Assembly (NCBI GenBank): GCA_041398785.1
Contig: JAWKUA010000029.1
Location: 6,931 to 70,930, forward strand
Source: Planctomycetaceae bacterium
GTDB taxonomy: Bacteria > Planctomycetota > Planctomycetia > Planctomycetales > Planctomycetaceae
Direction of reading: 5' to 3'
Length of the DNA: 64,000 nt
Below the pieces are notes generated by a model. It was not told where the DNA came from and did not search any database. It saw only the letters and a list, made by a program, of their open reading frames with translations. This document shows, in pieces, positions 1-9,664 of this stretch. The position numbers and the translations under genes were made by a program. Within the stretch, counting starts at the first letter, position 1; every line of letters begins with the position of its first letter.

Positions 1-2999
1 TTTCTGACCGGCCCGCCGGAAAGTGGTACCTGGTACAACTCCAGAACGAACGCCGTGTCTCCACCGGCTCGGTACGTGACCGACTGGCTGTCCGGGCTGA
101 CGACAAATTCGGCCACGTCGCCGCTTATCGGCAGGGCCGCATTCAGTTTGTGAGTCGGTCCACCGTCAACCGGTACGGCGTAAAGTTCCGTTACGGACTG
201 CGCGTCCTGTGCCGCAAGATAGACCACCTGAGCAGAGTCCGGTGTGAAGGCGTACGCATCTTCAGAAAAGATATCGCCGAAGGATGGCAATGGCGTCAGA
301 CGGACGGACGTCCCGCCTTCAATGGGGACACTGTAAAGTTCAAGCTGGTTGAAGATTGTCTCATCCGCCCGGTAGACGACGCGCGTGCTGTTCGGCGAGA
401 TCTGAAACCCGTCGACGTCGGCTCCGCTGGCCAGTGTTCCGTTCAGCGTCACGCGACCATTGGGTGTTGTTACCGGAACGCTGAAGATCTCGATGAGACC
501 GTTCGTCGCTTCATCAGCACGGTAGACGGCCCGGCTGCCGTCCGGAGAGATCTGAAAGCTCAAAACGTCGCCGTCGGTCACCATCGCCCCGCTCAACTGT
601 GTCGAAAAGCCGCCGCTGAAGATGCTGACCGATCGAAGTTCATACTCCTCGTCCACGTGTTCGTCCGACATGTAGACAACGCGGTTCTGACTGTTGCTCA
701 GCGCGAAGTCGGTGACCGTGCGACCGGCGGGCAGCGCCGGATTCAGCTTAATGAGTGAAGCTCCGCTGTACTGCACGGAGAACAGTTCTTCCGCACCGTC
801 GATGTCCTGGTCGGCTCGATAGACCACCCGGCTTGAACCCAGTTCGTAGGCACTAACGTTGCCATTGCTGACGAGCGGTCCGTTGAGCTTTGAAACTGCG
901 CCACCGAAAACGGCAACGCCGTAGAGTTCAATGACGTTGTCTGTGTCCTGGTCGGCTCTGTAGACAACAGATGTCCCGGTGGGGGAGATTCTGAAGTCAA
1001 TGATGTCTCCACTGGTGGTCATCGGCCCGCTGAGCTTTGTCACGGTGCCGTCGCTGATGGATGCGCTGTACAGCTCGAACACATTATCCGTATCCTGATC
1101 CGCGGCATAAACGACATGGTTCCCGTTTGGTGAAACCTGGTAGCTGATGACGTCTCCAAAGTTGACCAGCGGCGCATTAAGCTTCGTCACGGCTCCGTTG
1201 GCCAGAGTGACAATGTATAGCTCGTCCGCACCCGACGTGGATTGGTCGGCCAGATAGACGGCCGACAGGCCGTCCGGCATGAGCTGGAAACTGGTGACAT
1301 CGTTTCCGAACGCCATCAGCGGACCACTGATTCGCGTGGACGTTCCTCCGGTGAGTGGCACACTGAATAGTTCATCCGTGGATGCCGTCAGTTCGTCCGC
1401 GTTGTAAACGACGCGGCTGTTGTCCGGGCTAATGACAAAACTGTTGACATCGCCACTGGAAGACAGCAGACCGTTCAGCTTTACTGTCGATCCACCGATC
1501 AGCGGCACGACGTAGACTTCCAACTGGAACGAAACGTCCTGTTCGGCCAGATAAACAACGGAACTGCTGTCGGCGCTGACGTCGTAGGAATTGATGTCGC
1601 TGAACGTGGATGCCAGGGGGCCGTTCAGTTTTGTGGATGCTCCGCCGGAAAGTGGTACGGAAAACAGCTCTATCTGATTGTCCAGAACCTCGTCAGCGTT
1701 GTAGACCACTCGGCTGCTGTCCGGACTGAACCGAAATGAAGTCACGTCGCCACCCGCCACGAGTGGTCCGTTGAGAGTCACTGGACTGAGTCCGCCCGCA
1801 AGAGGCACGCTGTACAGCTCGATCACGTTGTCCGTCGTTGCATCGCCACGATAGACAACACGGGTACTGTCCGGGCTGATCTGCGCTTCGGAGATGAAAC
1901 CACCCGTCGGCAACACCGCATTCAGCTTCACGAGGGCGCCTCCACTCAGCGGCACCGAATACACCTCGTTCTGAAAAACCGTGTCCTGGTCGGCAAAGTA
2001 GATCACGCGGCTGCTGTCGGGACTGATTTGGAAACTATCAACGTCACTGTTGGGGTCCACAAGTGATCCGCTAAGCTGCGTCTCCGTTCCCGTTGCCGTG
2101 ATGGATGCACTAAACAGTTCAATTTGATTGTCCACGTTCAGGTCAGCCCGATACACAACGCGACTACTGTCCGGACTGATTTGAAAATCGCCGAAGATAC
2201 CTGCTGTGGCTCCCAGAGGATCACTGACCGTGATCGAACCGCCGCCTGACGCGATCGGTGCACTGAACAACTCGACCACGTTGTCCGTTGTTTCGTCTGC
2301 CAGATACACAACTCGCGACGAGTCCGGACTGACCTGAAACCCATAGACGTCGCCGTCAGTACCCAGCGGGCCGTTCAGTCGCACGGACGGTCCTCCGGTC
2401 AGAGGCACGCTGTGCAGATCGATCACATTTGCTGTCGCCTGCTCTGCACGATACACGACGCGGCTGCTGTCGGCCGCGATCGAAACGTCTCCAATGACGC
2501 CGCCACCGGAGACCAGCGGACCATTCAGCCGCGTCACGGGGCCGCCGCCGATCGGAACCGAGAACAATTCCGTGACGTTGTCTGTCGTCTGGTCAGCAAG
2601 GTACACGACACGGCTGCTGTCCGGACTGATCTGAAAACTCTGAATGTCGCCCCCGATTACCAGCGAACTGTTGAGCTGCGTAACGGTCCCCGTTCCCAGA
2701 TGCACACTGAACAGCTCCAGCAGGTGATCCGTAGTCGCGTCAGCCAGGTAAACGGCATATTGGCCATCGGAACTCACCTGATGCGAAGGCGACGCGTTGA
2801 ATGATGTGTCCTGATAGACATCACCGACGGGAATCTGCGGATCATCCAGCCGAACGGCGGCCAGCAGCAGACGTTCTTCAAGGCATTCCGCAGCAACCGA
2901 TCTTCTGCACCGACGTCCGCGTGTTCTGCATGAACCTGTTCGGTTTGACGCGATCGTCTGCCGCTCATTGCGCAGCCACTCACTCAGAAATCCGGGCAT
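1..2999 (-). CDS. Giant secreted TolB/WD40-like beta-propeller repeat protein, C-terminus cut by window edge
   Basis: An open minus-strand frame of 999 codons runs from an ATG at 2999 off the left edge. A good ribosome site (GAGGAAAG) lies about 8 bases upstream of the ATG. I count about 19 tandem repeats of roughly 50 residues. Each has a core like SPDSSRVVYRAD, then TDNVIELFSVPLTGG, then a KLNGPL segment. This is the layout of PD40/TolB-type beta-propeller blades. Near residues 36-50 the N-terminus has AAECLEERLLLAAV, an LEPR-XLL-like motif typical of large planctomycete exported proteins. A role at the cell surface is inferred; no enzyme motif is visible. The C-terminus lies outside the window, so further domains may follow. 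Confidence 0.85.
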   Translation of the reverse strand, partial: MPGFLSEWLRNERQTIASNRTGSCRTRGRRCRRSVAAECLEERLLLAAVRLDDPQIPVGDVYQDTSFNASPSHQVSSDGQYAVYLADATTDHLLELFSVHLGTGTVTQLNSSLVIGGDIQSFQISPDSSRVVYLADQTTDNVTELFSVPIGGGPVTRLNGPLVSGGGVIGDVSIAADSSRVVYRAEQATANVIDLHSVPLTGGPSVRLNGPLGTDGDVYGFQVSPDSSRVVYLADETTDNVVELFSAPIASGGGSITVSDPLGATAGIFGDFQISPDSSRVVYRADLNVDNQIELFSASITATGTETQLSGSLVDPNSDVDSFQISPDSSRVIYFADQDTVFQNEVYSVPLSGGALVKLNAVLPTGGFISEAQISPDSTRVVYRGDATTDNVIELYSVPLAGGLSPVTLNGPLVAGGDVTSFRFSPDSSRVVYNADEVLDNQIELFSVPLSGGASTKLNGPLASTFSDINSYDVSADSSSVVYLAEQDVSFQLEVYVVPLIGGSTVKLNGLLSSSGDVNSFVISPDNSRVVYNADELTASTDELFSVPLTGGTSTRISGPLMAFGNDVTSFQLMPDGLSAVYLADQSTSGADELYIVTLANGAVTKLNAPLVNFGDVISYQVSPNGNHVVYAADQDTDNVFELYSASISDGTVTKLSGPMTTSGDIIDFRISPTGTSVVYRADQDTDNVIELYGVAVFGGAVSKLNGPLVSNGNVSAYELGSSRVVYRADQDIDGAEELFSVQYSGASLIKLNPALPAGRTVTDFALSNSQNRVVYMSDEHVDEEYELRSVSIFSGGFSTQLSGAMVTDGDVLSFQISPDGSRAVYRADEATNGLIEIFSVPVTTPNGRVTLNGTLASGADVDGFQISPNSTRVVYRADETIFNQLELYSVPIEGGTSVRLTPLPSFGDIFSEDAYAFTPDSAQVVYLAAQDAQSVTELYAVPVDGGPTHKLNAALPISGDVAEFVVSPDSQSVTYRAGGDTAFVLELYQVPLSGGPVR

Positions 3000-3410
3000 C
3001 GTCTTTCCTCGTCAATCATTCAGCAGGCAGACAGAACGGACGGATATCGACGACACTGGTTCCCGCGCCGCAAGCGAACATCAAAGTTGCGGAATCAAGA
3101 GCAAGAGAGAGCCACGACGCCGGCAGCGAACCGCCGGGCGGCCGGTGCGAAATGATGCCTGACTCAGGACACACCAGCTCAAGCCGAAGGTGCGACAGGC
3201 ATCGCGACCATACTCGGCCGATGCGATCATAACGGCACCGAAGATCTCGATCTGCGCTTAGACAGCGTTTTTCGACGACTTTGGCTCTTTCCTCTTCCCG
3301 CAGATGCCCGCTAAGTCGGTCACGTCTGGACAGTCAGATTCGGCGGCAATAGCCTTCCATCACATTGAGCGACCGATGTGCAGATAATGGCCGTTTCCGG
3401 GAGAATGTGG
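3000..3410. other. Intergenic stretch between divergent genes
   Basis: About 410 bases between the start of the propeller gene (minus strand) and the rhomboid gene (plus strand). It must hold both promoters. I see no convincing -35/-10 pair, RNA gene or repeat. The short open frames here lack any recognisable domain. Confidence 0.5.
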
Positions 3411-4520
3411 ATGGGGTTGGCTGAACGTGATTACTGCCGAACGTACCGCAGTGGCTGGGGAAGCGGTCCGACGGGCTGGCCGCCGACCTGCCGCTCGATC
3501 GTCTTTCTGTGCATCGGCATTTTCATCGCGCAGCTTCTGATCGTGCGTCGGGCTCCGATCGAATGGCCGGTTCAGAAGTGGGGCGAGGACGAAGAGTCGT
3601 TCGTCGAAACCTGGACAGAAGCGAATGGAACTGCGTCTCCGGACATCACCGAATCTTCCAGGGAAGAGCTTCGTCAGGAAGCCCGCAGGCTGTACGAGCA
3701 GGCACTTCTGGAATCCGCATACGGCTATCGACCGGTCAGTTCCGTTGTGCAGCAGTGGTGCGAACTGGATGCGAACAAGGTCATGCGGGGGCAGATCTGG
3801 CGTCTGTTGACGTGTGCATTCTGTCACGATCGCCATAGCATCTTTCACATTCTGTTCAACATGCTGGGACTGATCTGGTTCGGTATTGTTCTGGAGCAGA
3901 TGTATGGTTCGCGTGAGTTCCTGTGGTTTTATTTGGCAGCCGCTGTCGTTTCGAGTCTGACGTATGTGGCGCTTGACCTGTATACCGGAGAGTCCGTGCC
4001 GGCGATCGGTGCGTCCGGTGCAGTGATGGCTGTGTTGATGCTGTACGCCGGTCACTTTCCTTCAGCGACGATTTGCGTTTGGTGGCTGTTTCCGATTCAG
4101 GTCCGGTGGCTGGTGCTGCTGTATGTTGCATACGACCTGCATCCAGTCCTTCTGGAATTGTCAGGCGAACCGTCATACTCGGGAGTTGCGCATGCGGCCC
4201 ATCTGGGAGGGCTGGCGTTCGGGTACGTGTATTGGAAGAAGCGCCTGCGGCTGCTGCCACTGGTGGAGAAAATCGGCCGCATTCGATGGCGAAAGTTCAT
4301 GCGCCGCAATCCGGGGCTGCGCCTGTACGCTTCGCCCGAATGCGAAAGTGAACTACGCGACGATCCTTCGCTCGCGAACGAACACCGCGTTTCGGAGGCC
4401 CTCGACCGTTTGCTTGAGAAAATTTCCCGGGAAGGGCGCGACTCGCTGACCGACGAAGATCTGTCGGTTCTGGAAGAAGAAAGCAAGCGCCTTCGCGGCC
4501 ATCGAAGCCAGGACTCGTAA
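3411..4520 (+). CDS. Rhomboid-family intramembrane serine protease
   Basis: A polytopic membrane protease of 369 residues that would cleave transmembrane substrates within the bilayer. The rhomboid signatures are present: an HxxxN-type segment HILFNMLGL in an early membrane helix, GASG with the nucleophile Ser near residue 202, and AHLGG with the partner His near residue 264. The C-terminal tail (DRLLEKISREGRDSLTDEDL) looks like the small helical domain that follows the rhomboid core in many planctomycete and Bacteroidetes homologues. The ATG at 3411 is chosen because GGGAGA ends 7 bases before it and MGLAERDYCR resembles family N-termini. A GTG at 3378 and ATGs at 3387 and 3405 are in frame upstream. 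Substrates cannot be inferred. Confidence 0.9.
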   Translation: MGLAERDYCRTYRSGWGSGPTGWPPTCRSIVFLCIGIFIAQLLIVRRAPIEWPVQKWGEDEESFVETWTEANGTASPDITESSREELRQEARRLYEQALLESAYGYRPVSSVVQQWCELDANKVMRGQIWRLLTCAFCHDRHSIFHILFNMLGLIWFGIVLEQMYGSREFLWFYLAAAVVSSLTYVALDLYTGESVPAIGASGAVMAVLMLYAGHFPSATICVWWLFPIQVRWLVLLYVAYDLHPVLLELSGEPSYSGVAHAAHLGGLAFGYVYWKKRLRLLPLVEKIGRIRWRKFMRRNPGLRLYASPECESELRDDPSLANEHRVSEALDRLLEKISREGRDSLTDEDLSVLEEESKRLRGHRSQDS

Positions 4521-4528
4521 AAAACTGC

Positions 4529-4548
4529 GGCGCCACGGCGCGTTTTTC
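4529..4548 (+). terminator. Probable Rho-independent terminator after the rhomboid gene
   Basis: The inverted repeat GCGCC-AC-GGCGC is followed by GTTTTTC and starts 10 bases after the rhomboid stop codon. The stem is short, and a 4 bp stem with a 4-base loop is more realistic. Confidence 0.45.
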
Positions 4549-4684
4549 TGTTGCGACTTCCGGCCTCGCAAATTCCGGCTGGCGGCTCATAGCGGTAGAC
4601 GCAGTGCTCGGGCCGACTGTGAGAATACATCGTCAGCCTGCCTGTGCGGCGATGACAGCTTCCGCGATCGAAAATCTGGCGCTG

Positions 4685-5833
4685 CTAATTCAATATCCGG
4701 ATGCAGACCGGCCGGCCGACTTTGATGCGATGGTCGGTCGCCGTCAGCGTTCCAAATTGCTGGTTCACCGAAAACACGACAACGGAATCGCTGCTCTGGT
4801 TTTCCGCAAGCAGCCAGTGTCCGTCCGGCATGATGAAAAAATTCCGGGGTGCCTGGCCCTGCGTCGGTTCAATTTCCACCGTCGACAGTTTGCCGCTCTG
4901 TTGATCGATGGCAAATACGGCAATCGAATCGTTGCCGCGATTGCTGACGTACAGGAATCGGCCCGATGGGTCCACCAGGCATTCGGCCGTGCTGTTGCCG
5001 CCTTCGTGCTGGTCGGGCAGAGTCGACAGCGTTTGGACGGGAGTCAGACCACCGCTTTCCGTGTCTCTGGTGAAGGCGGTCGCGGATGATGTGATCTCAT
5101 TGTTTGTGTAGGCAAATTCTCCCGACGGGTGGATCGCGAAGTGACGCGGTCCGCCGCCGGCTGCGACTTCAGCGAATGCAGGTGAATTCGCTTCCAGGAC
5201 TCCCGACTTTGCATCGAAGCGATAGATCATGATGCGATCGATCCCCAGATCTGCCACGTAGGCAAAGCGATTGTCGCTGGAAAGGTTGATGGAATGGGCG
5301 TGCGGAGCTTCCTGTCGGCGGGCGTTGACGCTGCTGCCTTCGTGATTGATCACGCAGGAATGTTCCCCCAACGCTCCGTCTTCCTCGATGGGGAACACGG
5401 CCACGTTGCCGCCGACATAGTTGGCGACAAGCAGAAACTTCCCGGTTCCGTCAATGTTGCAGTGGCAGGGTGCTCCGCCGGACGTCGACTGCTGATTGAT
5501 AAACGTCAGCTTTCCCGACTGCGGATCGATCCGAAACGCGCTCACGGCTCCCGATTTTTCGCCTCGAAACTCGTTCAGTTCGTTGACGGCAAACAGAACC
5601 CGGCCATTGGGATGAATCGCCAGAAACGACGGGTTGTCAGCCTTCACGGCGAGTTCGGGAGCTGACAGGGATCCGGTTTCGTCATTGAACAGACACGTAT
5701 AGATGCCGTCGCTGATGCTGTCCGGCTCGGTATACGTCCCGATGTAAATGCGGTGTTCCGCGGCGTCGGCAGACGGAACAGAAATGGCAGCGAAGAACCC
5801 CAGCACCAGCAGCAACGCAATTCGATATGTCAT
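4685..5833 (-). CDS. Secreted lactonase-family seven-bladed beta-propeller protein (6-phosphogluconolactonase-like)
   Basis: 382 residues. The N-terminus is a Sec signal peptide (MTYRIALLLVLGFFAAISVPSADAAE). The mature part starts IYIGTYTEPDSISDGIYTCLF, the family's typical first strand. Repeated blades follow, with segments such as HPNGRVLFAVNE, DGTGKFLLVANYVGGNVAVF, and GPRHFAIHPSGEFAYTNNE. This matches the lactonase/YbhE-type family (PF10282). Family members hydrolyse sugar lactones, but many exported homologues have no proven activity, so the substrate is unknown. AGAAAGG lies about 8 bases before the ATG. The gene is on the same strand as the solute symporter upstream but is separated from it by a 223 bp repeat element. 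Confidence 0.87.
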   Translation of the reverse strand: MTYRIALLLVLGFFAAISVPSADAAEHRIYIGTYTEPDSISDGIYTCLFNDETGSLSAPELAVKADNPSFLAIHPNGRVLFAVNELNEFRGEKSGAVSAFRIDPQSGKLTFINQQSTSGGAPCHCNIDGTGKFLLVANYVGGNVAVFPIEEDGALGEHSCVINHEGSSVNARRQEAPHAHSINLSSDNRFAYVADLGIDRIMIYRFDAKSGVLEANSPAFAEVAAGGGPRHFAIHPSGEFAYTNNEITSSATAFTRDTESGGLTPVQTLSTLPDQHEGGNSTAECLVDPSGRFLYVSNRGNDSIAVFAIDQQSGKLSTVEIEPTQGQAPRNFFIMPDGHWLLAENQSSDSVVVFSVNQQFGTLTATDHRIKVGRPVCIRILN

Positions 5834-5962
5834 GGAAACGCCTTTCTCATGAGTGATGTTGGCTCATGCCGCGAGTGTATCGACATCGCCGGCGAATTCC
5901 ACGAAGGCGCAGCCTGGTGAGACAGCGTAACCGGAGACCGCGCGGCGTGCCGAATCGAAAGC

Positions 5963-6185
5963 AAGGCGATCGACGGATGAGAATTTACCAATGCAGAGCG
6001 ACAATCGCTTCACCCTCCCGTTTCAACGGGAGGGTCGCCGATCGAATGTCGTTCAGGCGTTCGATCGCGGGAGGGCCATGCACGGGGAACTCCCGGTTGC
6101 GATTTCTCCTCGTTTGATCGCCTGCACGGCGATCAAACCGACGCTCCCGTTGAAACGGGAGGGTACTCATCTGCCGCAGGCCTAA
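5963..6185 (+). repeat. Dispersed multi-hairpin element, copy 1
   Basis: A 223 bp intergenic element also found at 27274-27508 and 33559-33788. Order: left end (AAGGCGATCGACGGATGAGA), hairpin ACCCTCCCGTT/AACGGGAGGGT at 6012-6035, hairpin CGATCGAA/TTCGATCG, a GC-rich middle, hairpin GTTTGATCGCC/GGCGATCAAAC at 6112-6138, hairpin CTCCCGTT/AACGGGAG, right end CTCATCTGCCGCAGGCC. The two ends are short inverted repeats of each other, degenerate in this copy. It lies 3' of the symporter gene and 5' of the lactonase gene; the remaining 5834-6236 gap shows nothing else. Confidence 0.85.
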
Positions 6186-6236
6186 GGTGTCGGCTGGAAA
6201 CCAGACGTCTCGGACCAACCGTTCGGCGCTGCGGCG

Positions 6237-7988
6237 CTACTCGGCGGACGATTCTGATGCCCCGACGGTGGCTGCGGGAACCACAACCGTCGCGGCGGCC
6301 GACGGGTGCATTCGTTCGTATTCGGCGGTGAGCTGTTCGCCGGGTGTCACGCCGAACCTGGCCCACATGCCGGCATACATCGCGGCGATCAGAATCACCA
6401 GAGCCGCGCCGGCAGGCTTCGCAAGCGTCCACGGAGTGATGTCGACGTCTTCGGTGTATTGCTGTTCAAAGGGCTCGGATCGCGGCGACAGCTTCGTGAT
6501 GATCGCCATCAGGATCAGCAGAAATACAAAGTTGACGGCAGCCAGATGCAGCCAGTGCATCTGCAAACCGTGGACAGCGTCGCCGGACCGAATCCCGATG
6601 ACGTTATCCATCGCAACACCGAAGAAGCCCTGGAACAGCATTCCCGCCGCGAGCGCAATGTTGGCTGCTCTTGCAGGCGCCGTTCGGCTGATGATTCCCA
6701 TGACCACAATCGCCAGCAGCGGGATATTCAAGACCGCGGCGATGTTCTTCATCAGATTGAACAAACCGTCGACGGATGCCAGTCGGTTGAAGAACACGGC
6801 CAGACCGACCGTCACGGGAATCATGACAACACCGATCAGCTTGCCGACTTTCACCTGCTGCTTTTCCGAGGCATCGCGGTTCAGAAATCCCTTGTAGAGG
6901 TCGAGGCTGAACAGAGTGCTGCCACTGTTCAGAAAGCTGTTGAACGAACTCAGGATCGCTCCGAAGATCGTGGCGGCAAAGAATCCGACGGCCCATTTCG
7001 GCAGCACCAGATTCACCAGAAATCCGTACGCTTCGTCGTTGTTCGCGGGCGCGGCCGCCTGGCCGCTGCTGACGATGTGCCAGGCGATGATCCCAGGCAG
7101 AACCAGATATAACGGTCCGGCAAGTTTCATCAGCGCAGCGAACAGGACGCCCTTCTGGCCTTCGGCAAGATTCTTCGACGCCAGCGTTCGCTGAACGATG
7201 CCCTGATTCGTGCACCAATAGTAAGTGACGATCATCGTCATGCCCGTCAGCAGCGTCGGCCACGGAATATCGGATGCCGTATCGCCGATCGACGACAACC
7301 GCTGCGGGTGCTGTCGAATGAGTGCCGAAAGGCCCGCTCCGATGTTTCCGTCGCCGATGTACGACAGTCCCAGAAACGGAATCAGCAACCCGCCGACAAT
7401 CAGGCCGATTCCGTTGACGGTGTCTGACACGGCGACGGCTTTCAGTCCGCCGAAGATCGCGTAGCAGCCGCCGACAACCGCCAGCAGAGTGCTGACCAGA
7501 GCCATGTTGAAGTCAACGTTGTCCGTTCCTGTCAGCGAGGGAACGTCGAAGACGGTAATCATGAATTTCGCGCCGCTCATCAGCACGAACGGCAGCACAT
7601 TCAGGACGATCGACGCCAGGAAGATGATCGACGTCAACTGCCGCGTTGTCGAGCTGAACCGCAGCTCCAGGTATTGCGGAATCGTGGTGATCCCGCTCTT
7701 GAGATACCGCGGCAGAAAGATGACCGCCATCGCTACGATTGCCAGAGCGGACCACACTTCCCACGCCATGACGATCATGCCGTTCTTGTAGGCGCCGCCG
7801 TTCAGTCCCACCAGTTGCTCGGTGGACAGGTTCGTCAGCAGCAGCGAACCGCCGACAACGATCCACGACAGGCTGCGACCGGCCAGAAAGTAGCCGGCGG
7901 ACGTTTCCTGGTCGTCGTTGTGAGTCTTCCACCACGCAACAACGGCGACGAGTGCCGTAAAAAAAACAAACGAAAGGGCTGTCGTCAT
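6237..7988 (-). CDS. Sodium/solute symporter (SSS/SLC5 family, SGLT-like)
   Basis: 583 residues with about 14 predicted hydrophobic helices. It would import a sugar or similar solute with sodium across the inner membrane. Family features include GYFLAGRSLSW near the start, TEQLVGLNGGAY, a GGLKAVAVSDTVNG loop matching the conserved GGLxAVxxSDxxxG segment, and YWCTNQGIVQRTLASKNLAEGQKG. It reads as an SGLT-like rather than a proline or pantothenate transporter, but the substrate cannot be read from sequence. AGGACAC lies about 9 bases before the ATG. The C-terminal tail is Ala/Val-rich and probably cytoplasmic. A sugar is suggested only weakly by the nearby lactonase-type protein. Confidence 0.9.
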   Translation of the reverse strand: MTTALSFVFFTALVAVVAWWKTHNDDQETSAGYFLAGRSLSWIVVGGSLLLTNLSTEQLVGLNGGAYKNGMIVMAWEVWSALAIVAMAVIFLPRYLKSGITTIPQYLELRFSSTTRQLTSIIFLASIVLNVLPFVLMSGAKFMITVFDVPSLTGTDNVDFNMALVSTLLAVVGGCYAIFGGLKAVAVSDTVNGIGLIVGGLLIPFLGLSYIGDGNIGAGLSALIRQHPQRLSSIGDTASDIPWPTLLTGMTMIVTYYWCTNQGIVQRTLASKNLAEGQKGVLFAALMKLAGPLYLVLPGIIAWHIVSSGQAAAPANNDEAYGFLVNLVLPKWAVGFFAATIFGAILSSFNSFLNSGSTLFSLDLYKGFLNRDASEKQQVKVGKLIGVVMIPVTVGLAVFFNRLASVDGLFNLMKNIAAVLNIPLLAIVVMGIISRTAPARAANIALAAGMLFQGFFGVAMDNVIGIRSGDAVHGLQMHWLHLAAVNFVFLLILMAIITKLSPRSEPFEQQYTEDVDITPWTLAKPAGAALVILIAAMYAGMWARFGVTPGEQLTAEYERMHPSAAATVVVPAATVGASESSAE

Positions 7989-8386
7989 CGTGCCGTGTCC
8001 TGACGTTCATTCGCACAACCATGCAGGCAGAGTTGACACGGCGCGCGGGAAAGCATGAACAATGAAGAAGTGCATTTCGAATATGTGCAATCCGATATTG
8101 AGCCGCGATTGTATCCGGCGGCGATGGGAAAATCTCAGAGGTGCGGCTGATTTCGTCACGCTCGCCGCGACCAAAGCCTCTGACGTGACCAGGGTACAGG
8201 AGAACTCGAGTGAGCTGACGGAATCATCCATGAACGCCACCACGTGCATCGTGGCCGGGAAATCGTCGAATGCGACAGACACAGATGTCCGTCGTACCGC
8301 CGTTACGTTCTCTTCAGCCATAGGTGGCATGCCCGCCGATGAGGCTGTTACCGACCGCGAAATCATCCGGCGTCTCACGGCGGGCG
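7989..8386. other. Intergenic stretch upstream of the symporter gene
   Basis: Nearly 400 bases between the DUF4259-LRR stop and the symporter start. A 127-codon minus-strand frame (8007-8390) overlaps the LRR stop by ATGA. Its translation (MTPAVRRRMISRSV...) shows no domain or plausible protein composition, so I do not call it. The symporter promoter should lie here. Confidence 0.45.
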
Positions 8387-9340
8387 TCATTTCAGGACGT
8401 CAGAGAACACATGGCATCCCAGTTGGCGACCGATTTTTTTCAGCCCTGCGGCGGAGACTTTTGAATGATCCACGCTGAGCGAACGCAGACTTTTCAGGTT
8501 CGCCAGGAATTTCAGTCCGGCATCCGTGATTTGCGTCCGACGAAGCGACAGTGAATCCAGATTCGGCAGCGACTGCAGGTACGCGACGCCTGCGTCAGTG
8601 ACCTTCGGGCCTCGAATTTCCAGATCGCGGAGATTCTTCAGTTGTCCAACATGCTCCATCCCGCGATCGGTAATCCCCGAACCTTCGATGGAGAGCTCCT
8701 TCAGGGTCTGGCATTCCGGGCACGCGGCCAGGGCGACAAGGTCTTTGAAGAGCACCTTCTCCATTCCGATGAACTTAACTTCGCCCTTGATCACGGCGAT
8801 CCCGCCGCGTCGCTGTTTCACGATCTTCCTTACGTCTGACAATTTGACGAGTCCTGCCGTGCTCGTGGACGACGACTTCTGTTGCTTCTGCTTCTCCTTC
8901 TGTGCAGCCGCTGGCTTCCGCGCCGGGAGTTTTTGCCGCCTGGGCGACCGTTCGATTCGCTCAAGAAGTTTTCGGACACCCGTTTTCCAGCTCCTGTCGT
9001 TGTCCCAGAGTGTTCGGAGTTCCGAGTTCGCCGCAATTCGTGCGACAGCATCGCGGGCCAGCCGGACATCGTCGTCGCGGGGAACAAATCTGCGTTCGGC
9101 CAGCCATTCGCGGATTTCCGCAGGCAGCTCCCGGCTCGGATGACCCTGCGCTGCGGCGATGACTTCGGCCGCCGCAAGCGCGCAGGCACACTGATCCGCC
9201 TCCAACACTGCCGCCGCACGAACCTTGGCGATACCACGAAGCGCGCTCAGGACGAAGGTCGTTCGATTCTGCGACGTCAGTCGCTCGGCCCATTCTTCTG
9301 CGGAATCGCTCTCAAAGACGGCCTCTCCCCATGCTCCCAT
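8387..9340 (-). CDS. DUF4259-like domain fused to leucine-rich repeats
   Basis: 317 residues. The start at 9340 is set by a perfect AAGGAGGGAAGA ribosome site directly upstream; the in-frame ATG further upstream lacks one. Residues 1-115 begin MGAWGEAVFESDSAEEWAERL, the DUF4259 pattern (MGAWGxxxFENDxAxDW). A basic, Lys/Gln/Ser-rich linker (about 140-165) follows. The C-terminal 130 residues hold four 24-residue leucine-rich repeats with the core ITDAGLKFLANLKSLRSL, like the planctomycete internalin-type or F-box-like LRRs. No signal peptide or membrane helix is visible, so it is probably cytoplasmic. LRRs suggest protein binding; the function is unknown. Confidence 0.8.
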   Translation of the reverse strand: MGAWGEAVFESDSAEEWAERLTSQNRTTFVLSALRGIAKVRAAAVLEADQCACALAAAEVIAAAQGHPSRELPAEIREWLAERRFVPRDDDVRLARDAVARIAANSELRTLWDNDRSWKTGVRKLLERIERSPRRQKLPARKPAAAQKEKQKQQKSSSTSTAGLVKLSDVRKIVKQRRGGIAVIKGEVKFIGMEKVLFKDLVALAACPECQTLKELSIEGSGITDRGMEHVGQLKNLRDLEIRGPKVTDAGVAYLQSLPNLDSLSLRRTQITDAGLKFLANLKSLRSLSVDHSKVSAAGLKKIGRQLGCHVFSDVLK

Positions 9341-9550
9341 TCTTCCCTCCTTTGCTGTTGTGTCACCGGTCAAGTCGAATCGACCGCCCGCGGCGACGAG
9401 CTTGTGAGCCTGTGAATTTCAGGGAAGGAAATGGTAACGGCGATTAGCGAACTTCGCTCGTCATGCGATGAACCGAAATCGCACAATCGTGGCAGCACCC
9501 CGCATTCACCCAGCGGGCTTTATTGCGTGCATTCTTCTTATGTAACTGAT

Positions 9551-9578
9551 TTGACACATTTACCCCATTTTGTAAATT
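9551..9578 (+). promoter_or_regulatory. Candidate sigma70-type promoter for the TIGR03000 gene
   Basis: TTGACA (9551-9556), a 16-base spacer and TAAATT (9573-9578) sit in a markedly AT-rich patch about 90 bases before the ATG at 9665. The 9341-9664 gap shows nothing else. Confidence 0.5.
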
Positions 9579-9664
9579 GGTCTGCTGTGCGATTCGGCAG
9601 TGGCTTGCCATCCCGTCGGTACCGCGCTGAAAGATCATCTCCAGACGAAACCAAGGAGTACAGG

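Noticed and set aside
1..2999. Regularly spaced repeats that could suggest a CRISPR or DNA repeat array
   Set aside because: Spacing is about 150 bases, in frame, and translates to beta-propeller blades; there are no short identical repeats with unique spacers.
8007..8390. 127-codon minus-strand frame coupled by ATGA to the DUF4259-LRR gene and 18 bases from the symporter
   Set aside because: The spacing is operon-like but the translation shows no domain, and a long frame exists on the other strand too. Left as non-coding with some doubt.
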